A DNA stretch of 26,189 nt. It comes from CBDUBU01 sp965365465 (lineage in GTDB: Bacteria > Bacteroidota > Rhodothermia > Rhodothermales > DASSAV01). The stretch lies in NCBI GenBank assembly GCA_965365465.1, contig CBDUBU010000017.1, forward strand, positions 1-26,189. The letters run 5' to 3'. Of the stretch, positions 1-6,515 are shown piece after piece (position 1 is the first letter of the stretch; each line of letters opens with the position of its first letter). Under the pieces are notes generated by a model. It had not been told where the DNA came from. It saw only the letters and a program-made list of their open reading frames with translations, and made no database searches. Both the position numbers and the translations under genes were made by a program.

Positions 1-142
1 CGCGTGGCAACACTTCGGTAAACATGTCTACTATTCGCTCCACCATGTTTTTTCCTTTAACGTTCAGGAGCGGTTTCGGTGTAACATGAGAATGCGGACG
101 GACGCGCGTTCCGCGACCCGCCATAGGAATGATCAGTTTCAT
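1..142 (-). CDS. Sugar-1-phosphate nucleotidyltransferase, N-terminal part only
   Basis: Reading leftwards from the ATG at 142, the first 47 codons are open to the window edge, so the 3' end is missing. The N-terminus MKLIIPMAGRGTRVRP followed by TPKPLL is the signature of NTP_transferase-fold enzymes, which join a sugar-1-phosphate to an NTP to give an NDP-sugar. The G-x-G-T-R loop binds the nucleotide triphosphate and the P-K-P-L lysine contacts the phosphates. This is the family of RmlA, GlgC and mannose-1-phosphate guanylyltransferase. The start of GlgC usually contains an AGG loop followed by R-L-x-P-L-T, which this lacks, so I do not call it GlgC. Substrate cannot be told from 47 residues. 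No clear Shine-Dalgarno precedes the ATG. It is transcribed away from the OmpA gene. Confidence 0.8.
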   Translation of the reverse strand, partial: MKLIIPMAGRGTRVRPHSHVTPKPLLNVKGKNMVERIVDMFTEVLPR

Positions 143-269
143 GATATGAGGTTATGAATGAAGAAGCATACCAGTCAGGGACCGCGCAGACGCGGCAGCC
201 GTCCTAAGATATAAACGAAAAGCGATCCGTGGGGCGCATAGATGTTAACATGTTGCACCGCTTTGCCGA

Positions 270-299
270 TGCGCTATTCTGTGTACACACAACAGCGCA
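270..299. promoter_or_regulatory. 30-base near-perfect palindrome, candidate operator
   Basis: The outer arms TGCGCT (270-275) and AGCGCA (294-299) are exact reverse complements. The core TGTGTACACA (280-289) is a perfect 10-base palindrome on the same centre. Of the 15 symmetric base pairs, 13 match. The symmetry suits a dimeric DNA-binding protein better than a terminator, since no T-run follows on either side. It lies 128 bases upstream of the nucleotidyltransferase start and 291 bases upstream of the OmpA start. The binding protein is unknown. Confidence 0.4.
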
Positions 300-577
300 G
301 AGCGATGCTTCTTCTGTTTTGTGCCATGGGCGGCGCAGAGGGAGGTAGCATGATTATTACATGGAGTAAAACGAATAGCTAATTCATTGTAAATCGTGCA
401 AATGCCGGGTTTTGAGCGAGCATACGGACACACGGCGACTGTCTCTGAGACGGAACACACAATCCTGCCTCGTCATTGGAATTTCAGCAGAAAAAACATG
501 ATCCCAGAGATTGGCATCAACCTTGATTCTGACATGGTCAAAGGACTATGAACAAGATCACCGAGGTTCAATAAAAT

Positions 578-583
578 GAGGAG
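578..583 (+). promoter_or_regulatory. Ribosome binding site fixing the OmpA-lipoprotein start at 591
   Basis: GAGGAG is followed by seven bases and then ATG at 591. An ATG at 576 is in the same frame but overlaps this site, and would add five residues before the signal peptide. The site therefore argues for the 591 start. It is one of few good Shine-Dalgarno matches in this window. Confidence 0.65.
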
Positions 584-590
584 TTTGATA

Positions 591-1256
591 ATGATTAAGT
601 CTTATATGTCCAGCCTCGTATTCCTGCTCGTTGCAGGAATGAGTATTACCGGCTGTACCAGCCTGAGCAACACCGAGAAAGGGGCTGCTGCAGGCGCGGG
701 AGCCGGCGCCGTGGTGGGAGGCGTGATCGGCAAGGTAGCCGGAAACACAGCAAAGGGCGCTATTGTCGGTGCCGTGGTAGGAGGAACCGCCGGCGCGGTC
801 ATCGGCCAGCAGATGGACAAGCAAGCTGCCGAACTGGAGGAAGAACTCGAAGGAGCCGAAGTGGCTCGCGTCGGGGAAGGAATCCAGATTACGTTTGATT
901 CGGCCATTCTGTTCGGCTTCGACTCGGCTGAACTCAGATCCGAAGCGCGTCAGAACCTGCAAGACCTGGCGAACAGCCTGGAGAAGTACCCGAACACCGA
1001 GGCGCTAATCGTCGGTCATACCGATGGGGTTGGTTCGGACGATTACAACCAGCGGCTTTCCGAGCGGCGCGCCGGTTCTGCTGCGCAGTACCTCATAAAC
1101 CAGGGTGTCACACGCAACCGGATCACAACACTTGGCAAAGGCGAAACCGAGCCTGTAGCCTCCAATGACACCGAAGACGGCCGTCAACAGAATCGCCGTG
1201 TCGAAGTTGCAATCTACGCGAGCGACGAGTACCGGGAGCAGCTATCGAGTCAGTAA
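591..1256 (+). CDS. Glycine-zipper OmpA-family outer-membrane lipoprotein
   Basis: The 221-residue product is a YiaD/Pal-like lipoprotein that likely ties the outer membrane to peptidoglycan. Residues 1-22 form a lipoprotein signal with lipobox ITGC, Cys22 being the lipidated residue. Residues 31-73 are a glycine-zipper stretch rich in GAxxG and GGxxG, likely membrane-inserting or self-associating. Residues 77-90 are a short charged acidic helix. Residues 100-215 are an OmpA C-terminal domain, with GHTD (142-145) and the LSERRA motif (156-161). Asp145 and Arg160 have the 15-residue spacing known for the pair that binds diaminopimelate in OmpA-like domains. The gene starts at 591 because of the GAGGAG site, and ends just before a strong terminator, so it is probably a single-gene transcript. 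Confidence 0.92.
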   Translation: MIKSYMSSLVFLLVAGMSITGCTSLSNTEKGAAAGAGAGAVVGGVIGKVAGNTAKGAIVGAVVGGTAGAVIGQQMDKQAAELEEELEGAEVARVGEGIQITFDSAILFGFDSAELRSEARQNLQDLANSLEKYPNTEALIVGHTDGVGSDDYNQRLSERRAGSAAQYLINQGVTRNRITTLGKGETEPVASNDTEDGRQQNRRVEVAIYASDEYREQLSSQ

Positions 1257-1286
1257 TGAACTAGCTGCTTGCAAGCATCCGGGATC

Positions 1287-1325
1287 AAAAGGCCGCCCTG
1301 CATCAACGCGAGGGCGGCCTTTTTT
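1287..1325 (+). terminator. Rho-independent terminator after the OmpA-lipoprotein gene
   Basis: GGCCGCCCT (1291-1299) pairs perfectly with AGGGCGGCC (1311-1319) across an 11-base loop. The stem is preceded by four A and followed by six T (1320 onward is CT-run), a classic intrinsic terminator. The flanking A and T runs can extend the stem, so it might also work on the opposite strand. Confidence 0.92.
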
Positions 1326-1504
1326 GCACCGTAAAATCCGTTTTTCATTTGTGCATCGGGAAAGAAGGGAACATGGCTTTAGTGCGGCTTGCCGGATTTT
1401 CGCCGGAAAACAAGCGTCCGAAGCTGTATCTTCCCCCTCTCTTCTAACCGAGGTTGGATAGAAAAAACAGTCCCTCGCTACCCAGGTATAGGAAAAAACA
1501 GATC

Positions 1505-2218
1505 ATGCAACCTGCAACTAATGCTTCCAAGAAGATGACCAGAGAGGAAATGGAAGCCTGGCAACAAGGCCGGATCCAGGATCTCTGGCGCATCTTTCGG
1601 ATCATGTCTGAATTCGTAGACGGATTTGAAACGCTTTCACAGCTAGGGCCCTGCGTTTCCGTATTTGGCTCTGCCCGGACGCTGCCCGATCATCCCTATT
1701 ATCAGTTAGGCGAAGCAGTGGGTCGTGAACTGGTCAAGTCCAATTACGGCGTAATTACGGGCGGAGGACCGGGCATCATGGAAGCAGCCAACAGAGGCGC
1801 GCGTGATGCAGGCGGCGTTTCCGTGGGACTAAACATTGTGATCCCTCATGAACAGGCTTCAAATCCCTTCGTAGACCGGGATAAATTGATCAATTTCAAT
1901 TTTTTCTTCGTGCGCAAGGTGATGTTCGTCAAGTATGCGCAGGGGTTTATTGTGTTGCCGGGCGGATATGGGACGCTCGATGAACTGTTTGAATCTTTAA
2001 CCCTCATTCAGACGGGTAAATCAACCCGTTTCCCCATCATTCTTATGGGATCTGCTTACTGGAGAGGCATGGTTGACTGGCTGAGAGATCAGGTTCTGGA
2101 AGCCGGAAATATTTCAGATGACGATCCGGATCTGTTCAGCATCACGGATGATCCGGTCGAGGCAGTGCAGATCATAGACCGCTTTTATCAGGAACATGCG
2201 CTAGGCCCCAATTTCTGA
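1505..2218 (+). CDS. LOG-family (TIGR00730) nucleotide 5'-monophosphate phosphoribohydrolase
   Basis: The 237-residue product belongs to the LOG family, whose members cleave the N-glycosidic bond of purine or cytokinin riboside 5'-monophosphates, releasing the base and ribose-5-phosphate. A Rossmann-like fold starts with VSVFGSAR (51-58). GGGPGIMEAANRGA (86-99) and the hallmark PGGxGTxxE (152-160, as PGGYGTLDE) are intact. Arg137-Lys138 and Glu160 fit the usual active-site residues. The N-terminal extension of about 45 residues is typical of the longer bacterial group. The frame is open back to a TTG at 1454, but ATG 1505 gives a sensible protein; ATG 1535 is another option. In bacteria the role is probably nucleotide turnover; a true cytokinin function is not implied. 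It has its own upstream gap of about 180 bases after a terminator. Confidence 0.88.
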   Translation: MQPATNASKKMTREEMEAWQQGRIQDLWRIFRIMSEFVDGFETLSQLGPCVSVFGSARTLPDHPYYQLGEAVGRELVKSNYGVITGGGPGIMEAANRGARDAGGVSVGLNIVIPHEQASNPFVDRDKLINFNFFFVRKVMFVKYAQGFIVLPGGYGTLDELFESLTLIQTGKSTRFPIILMGSAYWRGMVDWLRDQVLEAGNISDDDPDLFSITDDPVEAVQIIDRFYQEHALGPNF

Positions 2219-2666
2219 ACATGAACAGAAGACTGTACGCTATAGTGCATCCTACTATACATTATTCTGAATTCAGGCATGGGATCTTTTCATTTGCCTA
2301 AAGTTTTAAGCTCCACAGACACTCTCAGGAACATTTGCCGGGCTTTTGCACAGTAACATCAGTGGTTGCTCCTGAAACGCAGGCCATACTAGCCGAATTT
2401 CAGTTTACCATTAGCTTTGCCCTTGCTATCTTCCCTGTTTAGCGGCCCAACGCTTCTACCGGAGTAAAACGCCGCTGCATGACTCGAAGCGCTTTTATGC
2501 GGAATACGCTGAATGCAATGTGTGCTTCACGGAGCTTTATGATCAATTTGGCTGGTTGCCTTGCGCCAAACAGGTTTTGGCACGATCATAGCCTGTTTTA
2601 CGGGATGTGATGCATAAACGTTTGGAAATAAGAAGTTAACCCTATCCACAGCAAATCGAAGAGGCG
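2219..2666. other. 448-base intergenic region, no gene recognised
   Basis: No frame here has a start codon, ribosome site and recognisable protein together. Small symmetries exist: TATAG (2241-2245) with CTATA (2255-2259), and the palindrome CTGAATTCAG (2267-2276), just after the LOG gene. Neither has the GC-rich stem and T-run of an intrinsic terminator. A frame at 2415-2588 without a start codon reads like protein but matches nothing I know. The promoter for the TPR gene presumably lies in the right half. Confidence 0.5.
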
Positions 2667-3527
2667 ATGACTGTGATCAACCCCAAAAATCGTATGAAAC
2701 AGTTAACAAAGGGATTGGCGCTGGCTCTGCTGCTGGTTGGCCTCAGCGCAGGTCCGGCCAGGGCGCAGCAGGACGATCAGGAGTACAAGCGTGAATACAA
2801 CGCCGGCATCGAGTCAGCAAAGGCCAAGCAGTATGATGAAGCCTACACGCACTTCGTGAAGGCGGCGGATCTGGCAAAGAAAGCCAAAGACGCAGAGATA
2901 GCTGACCGCGCAAGCAAGGTGGCCGCCCAGATTGACTACAACATGGGGAAAAAGCTCAGTGAAGCGGAGAAATACGAAGAAGCGCTCAAGCGTTTCGACA
3001 AAGGTCTTCAGCTTTATCCTGGCTATGCCATGAATCATCTGGGTAGGGGCTATGCCTTGAAAAAGATGGACCGTACGGATGATGCGATGACCGCTTTCCA
3101 GGCTGCCATGAAGAGCGACGACCGGGAAGCGGTAGCGGCAGCCGAAAAGGCTATCCGCGACGATTTTCTTTACAGGGCGTCTACTGCGTTGACGCGCAAT
3201 GGAGAGAACGCCACACGCCGGGATGCCGAAGAGGCGCTGGCTAACCTGGAGAAGCCGGAAGAGTACGGACTGCAACCGGACTCCGATACCTACTACTACC
3301 GCGCGGAAGCCCAGAAAGTGCTCGGCAACTACGATGCCGCTGTTGCAGCAGCCGATAAGGCGCTCGAACTGCACACTGGCAGCAAGAGCGATAAGGCTAA
3401 GATTTACTTCGTGAAGGGTGAGTCGCTCATGCTCAAGGGTAGCGTTGCAGAAGCCAAGAGCGCTTTCCAAGAGGCTCGCTATGGCAGCTTCAAGGCGCCG
3501 GCAGAGCATTACATCGAGACGCTCTAG
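2667..3527 (+). CDS. Exported tetratricopeptide-repeat (TPR) protein
   Basis: The 286-residue product has a signal peptide: basic start (MKQLTK at 10-15), hydrophobic core (17-28) and a cleavage site after ARA (31-33), leaving a mature protein beginning QQDDQ. There is no lipobox cysteine, so it should be soluble in the periplasm or beyond. The rest is alpha-helical TPR repeats: roughly 44-75, 91-125, 124-150, and, after a linker rich in charged residues, 208-237 and 246-275. Repeats of this kind bind other proteins; no enzyme domain is present. The start could be 2667 or the in-frame ATG at 2694, which gives a more standard signal peptide. GAGG at 2661-2664 is too close to 2667 to decide. 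The function is unknown. A terminator follows, so it seems to be transcribed alone. Confidence 0.8.
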   Translation: MTVINPKNRMKQLTKGLALALLLVGLSAGPARAQQDDQEYKREYNAGIESAKAKQYDEAYTHFVKAADLAKKAKDAEIADRASKVAAQIDYNMGKKLSEAEKYEEALKRFDKGLQLYPGYAMNHLGRGYALKKMDRTDDAMTAFQAAMKSDDREAVAAAEKAIRDDFLYRASTALTRNGENATRRDAEEALANLEKPEEYGLQPDSDTYYYRAEAQKVLGNYDAAVAAADKALELHTGSKSDKAKIYFVKGESLMLKGSVAEAKSAFQEARYGSFKAPAEHYIETL

Positions 3528-3577
3528 TTTTTACTGGCAGCGGCAGCGCAACAGCTTGAAAGTACGTGTGCTGTTTG

Positions 3578-3616
3578 AAAGGGAGGGGCTTGCTTGCAGG
3601 CTCCTCCCTTTTCTTT
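3578..3616 (+). terminator. Rho-independent terminator after the TPR gene
   Basis: AAAGGGAGG (3578-3586) pairs with CCTCCCTTT starting at about 3603, with further pairing of GGC and GCT inside, around a loop of about ten bases. The stem ends in a T-rich run (TTTTCTTT). It lies about 50 bases after the TPR stop codon and separates that gene from the toxin-antitoxin pair. Confidence 0.85.
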
Positions 3617-3669
3617 ACACGGGTAGTTCTCTGGCGCGTGCAGTCTATCTTTTTCTTTAACTTCCTCCC

Positions 3670-3975
3670 ATGAAAACCGGAGCAAATGGAATGCCTTCCG
3701 TGATAGAAAACTTGGCCGAAAGGCTGGCGCGTATGCCGCAGGTTGAACGGATTATCCTGTTCGGGTCCCGCGCACGCGGAGATGGAGATTCCCGATCCGA
3801 TATCGATCTGGCCGTAGAGTGCCCGACAGCCTCTGATTCGGTGTGGCGCCATATCCGGAAGGAAGTAGAGGATGCCTCTACACTGCTGTTTGTAGACTTG
3901 ATTCGTTTGGACTGCGCTTCGGATGAGTTGCGCCAGAATGTTCTCCGCGAAGGGGTAGTTGTCTATGAACGTTGA
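3670..3975 (+). CDS. mntA: MntA-type minimal nucleotidyltransferase antitoxin
   Basis: The 101-residue product is a minimal nucleotidyltransferase. It has the exact GSX10DXD signature: Gly32-Ser33, ten residues, then Asp44-Ile45-Asp46, with a third carboxylate at Asp76 in FVDLI. In studied MntA/HepT pairs this enzyme adds AMP units to a tyrosine of the HEPN partner and so silences its RNase activity. It directly precedes and overlaps the HEPN gene by 11 bases, as such pairs usually do. ATG 3670 is the first start; ATG 3691 would remove seven residues and is also possible. No clear ribosome site precedes either. The pair lies in a short insert-like position between a terminator and the convergent metal-receptor gene. 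Confidence 0.9.
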   Translation: MKTGANGMPSVIENLAERLARMPQVERIILFGSRARGDGDSRSDIDLAVECPTASDSVWRHIRKEVEDASTLLFVDLIRLDCASDELRQNVLREGVVVYER

Positions 3976-4369
3976 CAAACTAAAGCAGTCCATGCGGAGC
4001 CTGAGCAGCGCGCTCAACCGGCTTGATGAAGCGTTGCAGGAAGACCCGACCAGCAATCCTTTTGTTGTTGATGCAACGATGCAACGGTTCGAGTTTTGCC
4101 TTGAGTTGTTCTGGAAGACGATGAAGCGGCTATTGGCTTACGAGGGGATAGAGGCCACAAGCCCACGGGAAACGCTGAAACACGCGTATCAGCAACACTG
4201 GTTGCAAGATCAGGAAGCCTGGCTGGATATGCTTCTTGACCGCAATCGAACCTCCCATGTTTACGATGAGCAGATGGCTTGGGAAATCTATGAGCGCATT
4301 AAGGCTAACCATGTCGAATTAGACAGGACTTTTAACTTTTTGAAGAATCGATACGCCGAGGTGCTGTGA
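3965..4369 (+). CDS. hepT: HepT-type HEPN toxin (HI0074 / NTase-substrate-binding family)
   Basis: The 134-residue all-helical product matches the HI0074-like family once called nucleotidyltransferase substrate-binding proteins (TIGR01987). Conserved stretches include DATMQRFEFCLELFWKTMK (36-54), SPRETLKHAY (66-75) and LLDRNRTSH (90-98). The HEPN RNase motif R-x4-H-x-Y is intact as Arg93, His98, Tyr100; in HepT proteins the tyrosine is the one modified by MntA. An intact motif suggests a working toxin. The ATG at 3965 overlaps the end of mntA by 11 bases, implying coupled translation and a fixed ratio. AAGGGG lies a suitable distance upstream. A TTG at 3959 is in frame but less likely. Confidence 0.9.
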   Translation: MNVDKLKQSMRSLSSALNRLDEALQEDPTSNPFVVDATMQRFEFCLELFWKTMKRLLAYEGIEATSPRETLKHAYQQHWLQDQEAWLDMLLDRNRTSHVYDEQMAWEIYERIKANHVELDRTFNFLKNRYAEVL

Positions 4370-4417
4370 TCTGTTATCGCAAGGGGCTTTCATGCAAGCG
4401 CCAGGGCAGAAGCCTTT

Positions 4418-5248
4418 TCAGGAGCAGATTCGGTACGCGGCTGTGTAAAGCCTGTCGAGGTAAGCCGGAACGCCCCGCAGCCTGCTCCCGTACCAGGAGA
4501 ACTGCTCCCCGTCCACCAGAAGCGATGGGATGCCGCCGGTCAGTTGCTGCAACTCCGCAACGTGTTTCTTGCGAAACGGATACGGTTCGCTCGAAAGCAG
4601 AAGCACATCCGGTTGCGCTGCAGCGATTCTCTCGCTGTCTATCACAGGATAGCGCGAAAGATGGCCGAAAACATTCGTAAATCCTCCATGCCGCATCACG
4701 TCGTGAATGAAGGTGTCGCCTCCGACCGTCATGTAGGGCTTTCGCCAGATCAGGTAGGCGGCTCGCAGCGGATTCTTTGAGGGGGCTTCGGTAAAATCCG
4801 TTTCAATATGCTGTGCCAGCATTTCAGAATGATCCTCTTTCCCGGTCAAGAGTCCGATTGCCCGGATCATATGGACCGCATCCTGCAAGGTGGCTACATC
4901 CGTTACGTAGACCGGAGCAAACGTATCCAGGGTTTCTACGTCCGTTTTTGTGTTCTCTTCGAGGTTAGCCAGGATCAGGTCTGGCCTGAGCGCCTGCACG
5001 CGCCTTATCATGGCATTCTTTGTGCCTCCCACGATCTGTTTTTGCCGCCTCCATGAAGCTGGATGCACACAGAACCGGGTGATGCCGACGACTTCTTTCT
5101 CCAACTCCAGATCGGCCAGGAGTTCGGTAATGCTGGGAACCAGCGACACAATTCTGTGGGGCGGCGTGGTTATTTCGTACAGTTTCCCCCGGGCATCAGC
5201 AATGGCTTGGAAGTCAGGCATCACGTTGCGTAGAGGCGCGCTGGACAT
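4418..5248 (-). CDS. BtuF-like helical-backbone metal receptor without a signal peptide
   Basis: The 276-residue product resembles the periplasmic binding proteins for cobalamin and Fe(III) chelates. The N-lobe begins HRIVSLVPSITELLADL (31-47), then VGITRFCVHP (54-63), GGTKN (74-78) and LRPDLILANLEEN (87-99); a long backbone helix joins it to a C-lobe (about 160-270) with PDVLLLSSEPYPF (213-225). No signal peptide or lipobox is visible at the start or at the in-frame Met10. This points to a cytoplasmic protein or to export by another route. Its ATG shares one base with the stop codon of the preceding gene (TAATG), so translation is probably coupled. No ABC permease or ATPase is adjacent. Ligand unknown; cobalamin is a family-based guess only. 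Confidence 0.78.
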   Translation of the reverse strand: MSSAPLRNVMPDFQAIADARGKLYEITTPPHRIVSLVPSITELLADLELEKEVVGITRFCVHPASWRRQKQIVGGTKNAMIRRVQALRPDLILANLEENTKTDVETLDTFAPVYVTDVATLQDAVHMIRAIGLLTGKEDHSEMLAQHIETDFTEAPSKNPLRAAYLIWRKPYMTVGGDTFIHDVMRHGGFTNVFGHLSRYPVIDSERIAAAQPDVLLLSSEPYPFRKKHVAELQQLTGGIPSLLVDGEQFSWYGSRLRGVPAYLDRLYTAAYRICS

Positions 5249-6465
5249 TAACGGATGCCTCGCGCAACGGTGGAAAGAGGAACGCCGAGGACCGTTCTGG
5301 CAATCGGGTCAAGCGTAGAGAAATCGCCTACCAGATGCAGGGTTCGGTGCGTGTGGATAAAGCTTTCTCCCGGACCGAGCGCGAGGGCAGGAGAACTGGT
5401 TTCCAGTTCGTAAAAGCCTCCGAGCGATGGCTGACCGGGTTGCAGCGGGCCGTCATTGTAGCTGTTGACCACGTCTCCCCCGTATGGTTCAGCCTGCTGC
5501 TCCCACATGCTGTTTACATAGTCCACGGCGTCTTTCGGCAGCGAGAACTGGATGAGGGTAAGCAAGTTTTGCGATTCCGTATAGCTTCCGAGAACGGGCT
5601 TTGCATGGGCAGGTCCAATCCCGATTTTGCTTCTGTACTGCCCATCACAGAGAAAGAGCAGGTAGCCATTACGAACGTCAAGCCGATCCGGTGGAATTTC
5701 ACCGAAATAGAGGTCATTCACTACGGAGTCGGAAGGGCTGCCGGAGAAGGGAATGACCACGTTGGTTGTATCGAAGGGATTGAACATACCGAGGATCCAG
5801 ATGCTGGGCATTCCCCGATCCGCCACCCAGGCGCTGTCTCCTGTATTGGTAACCTGATTGATAGACTCAAACCCGACCCATTGCAGCGTGTCAGGTGCCT
5901 GGAAGCCCATCTGTCCTTCCAGATCCTCCTTCGTAAGCAGCCTCACCGTGCGTTCAAGCTGAAGCTTGAAGGCGCTGCCGCGATAGTTGGTGAATTGCAT
6001 CGGGCGGGTGAATGTAATGCTGCCAGGGGTCTGGTTTGAGATGTTCCATTCCCCTTCCTGGAGAGCGGCAGGCACCTGCCATGACGAAAGGGTGAACGGG
6101 CTGCCGGGTTCAAAGTAGAGCGCATACTGACCGCCCTCAGGTCCGAGCCAGAACCGGTCCTCGCCTCCGAAATTATCGAACTGCGTACCTGTCTTGCCGT
6201 CTTCGATGAACTGGTGATTGATCCAGCCGAGGGCAGGGCTGTCTGGAGAAACCGCGCTGGTCATAACGCGACCCTGATAGGCCGCAGAAAGCGCAACGCG
6301 CGCGCCGCCAGGGGCTTCCAGAACTTGTACGGGGCTGTATCGCTTCAGGAAGTCAACCTCCTGGGCAAAGGTCTTTACCATCTCCGGCGCGGGAAGGCCA
6401 GGTTCTGCATTCGGGCGTCCGCATCCGGAAAGCATAAGCAGCAGGAGGGGCAGGATAGATTTCAT
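5248..6465 (-). CDS. Lipoprotein of the DUF6786-like family, function unknown
   Basis: The 405-residue product starts with a short, clean lipoprotein signal: MKSILPLLLLMLSGC, lipobox LSGC, Cys15 lipidated. The conserved-looking block GGEDRFWLGPEGGQ (100-113) is what I associate with DUF6786 proteins, which seem to have a beta-rich, mutarotase-like fold; I hold that name with moderate confidence. No catalytic residues can be assigned. The frame is open to an ATG at 6519, overlapping the mpl stop as ATGA, which would allow coupling to mpl but would put 18 residues before the signal peptide. I chose the Met at 6465 because it gives the better signal. It ends by sharing one base with the start of the metal-receptor gene. 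Its place in the operon suggests an envelope role. Confidence 0.75.
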   Translation of the reverse strand: MKSILPLLLLMLSGCGRPNAEPGLPAPEMVKTFAQEVDFLKRYSPVQVLEAPGGARVALSAAYQGRVMTSAVSPDSPALGWINHQFIEDGKTGTQFDNFGGEDRFWLGPEGGQYALYFEPGSPFTLSSWQVPAALQEGEWNISNQTPGSITFTRPMQFTNYRGSAFKLQLERTVRLLTKEDLEGQMGFQAPDTLQWVGFESINQVTNTGDSAWVADRGMPSIWILGMFNPFDTTNVVIPFSGSPSDSVVNDLYFGEIPPDRLDVRNGYLLFLCDGQYRSKIGIGPAHAKPVLGSYTESQNLLTLIQFSLPKDAVDYVNSMWEQQAEPYGGDVVNSYNDGPLQPGQPSLGGFYELETSSPALALGPGESFIHTHRTLHLVGDFSTLDPIARTVLGVPLSTVARGIR

Positions 6466-6515
6466 GGTAAAAAATGTGGGGGCCGGATGATGAAAACCGG
6501 CGCCCCGGAATAGGA

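Larger units (their letters stand above)
143..590. other. Intergenic region between the divergent nucleotidyltransferase and OmpA genes
   Basis: This 448-base stretch should hold the promoters of two divergent genes. I see no convincing gene in it. A reading frame of about 70 codons on the minus strand has no family resemblance and is cysteine-rich in a way that suggests chance. The standout feature is the 30-base palindrome at 270-299, listed separately. A GGAGG at 341-345 precedes a 10-codon frame (ATG at 350, stop at 380-382), which is probably accidental. Confidence 0.6.

Noticed and set aside
350..382. A 10-codon frame (MIITWSKTNS) with GGAGG upstream, a possible leader peptide
   Set aside because: The spacer to the ATG is only four bases, it ends over 200 bases before the OmpA gene, and no attenuator hairpin follows.
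2415..2588. A protein-like frame of 57 codons in the gap before the TPR gene
   Set aside because: It has no start codon or ribosome site, and matches no family that I know; kept only as a low-interest finding.
4370..4417. Weak hairpin between the convergent hepT and metal-receptor genes
   Set aside because: Pairing needs G-T pairs and a 20-base loop, and there is no T-run, so it does not support a terminator call.
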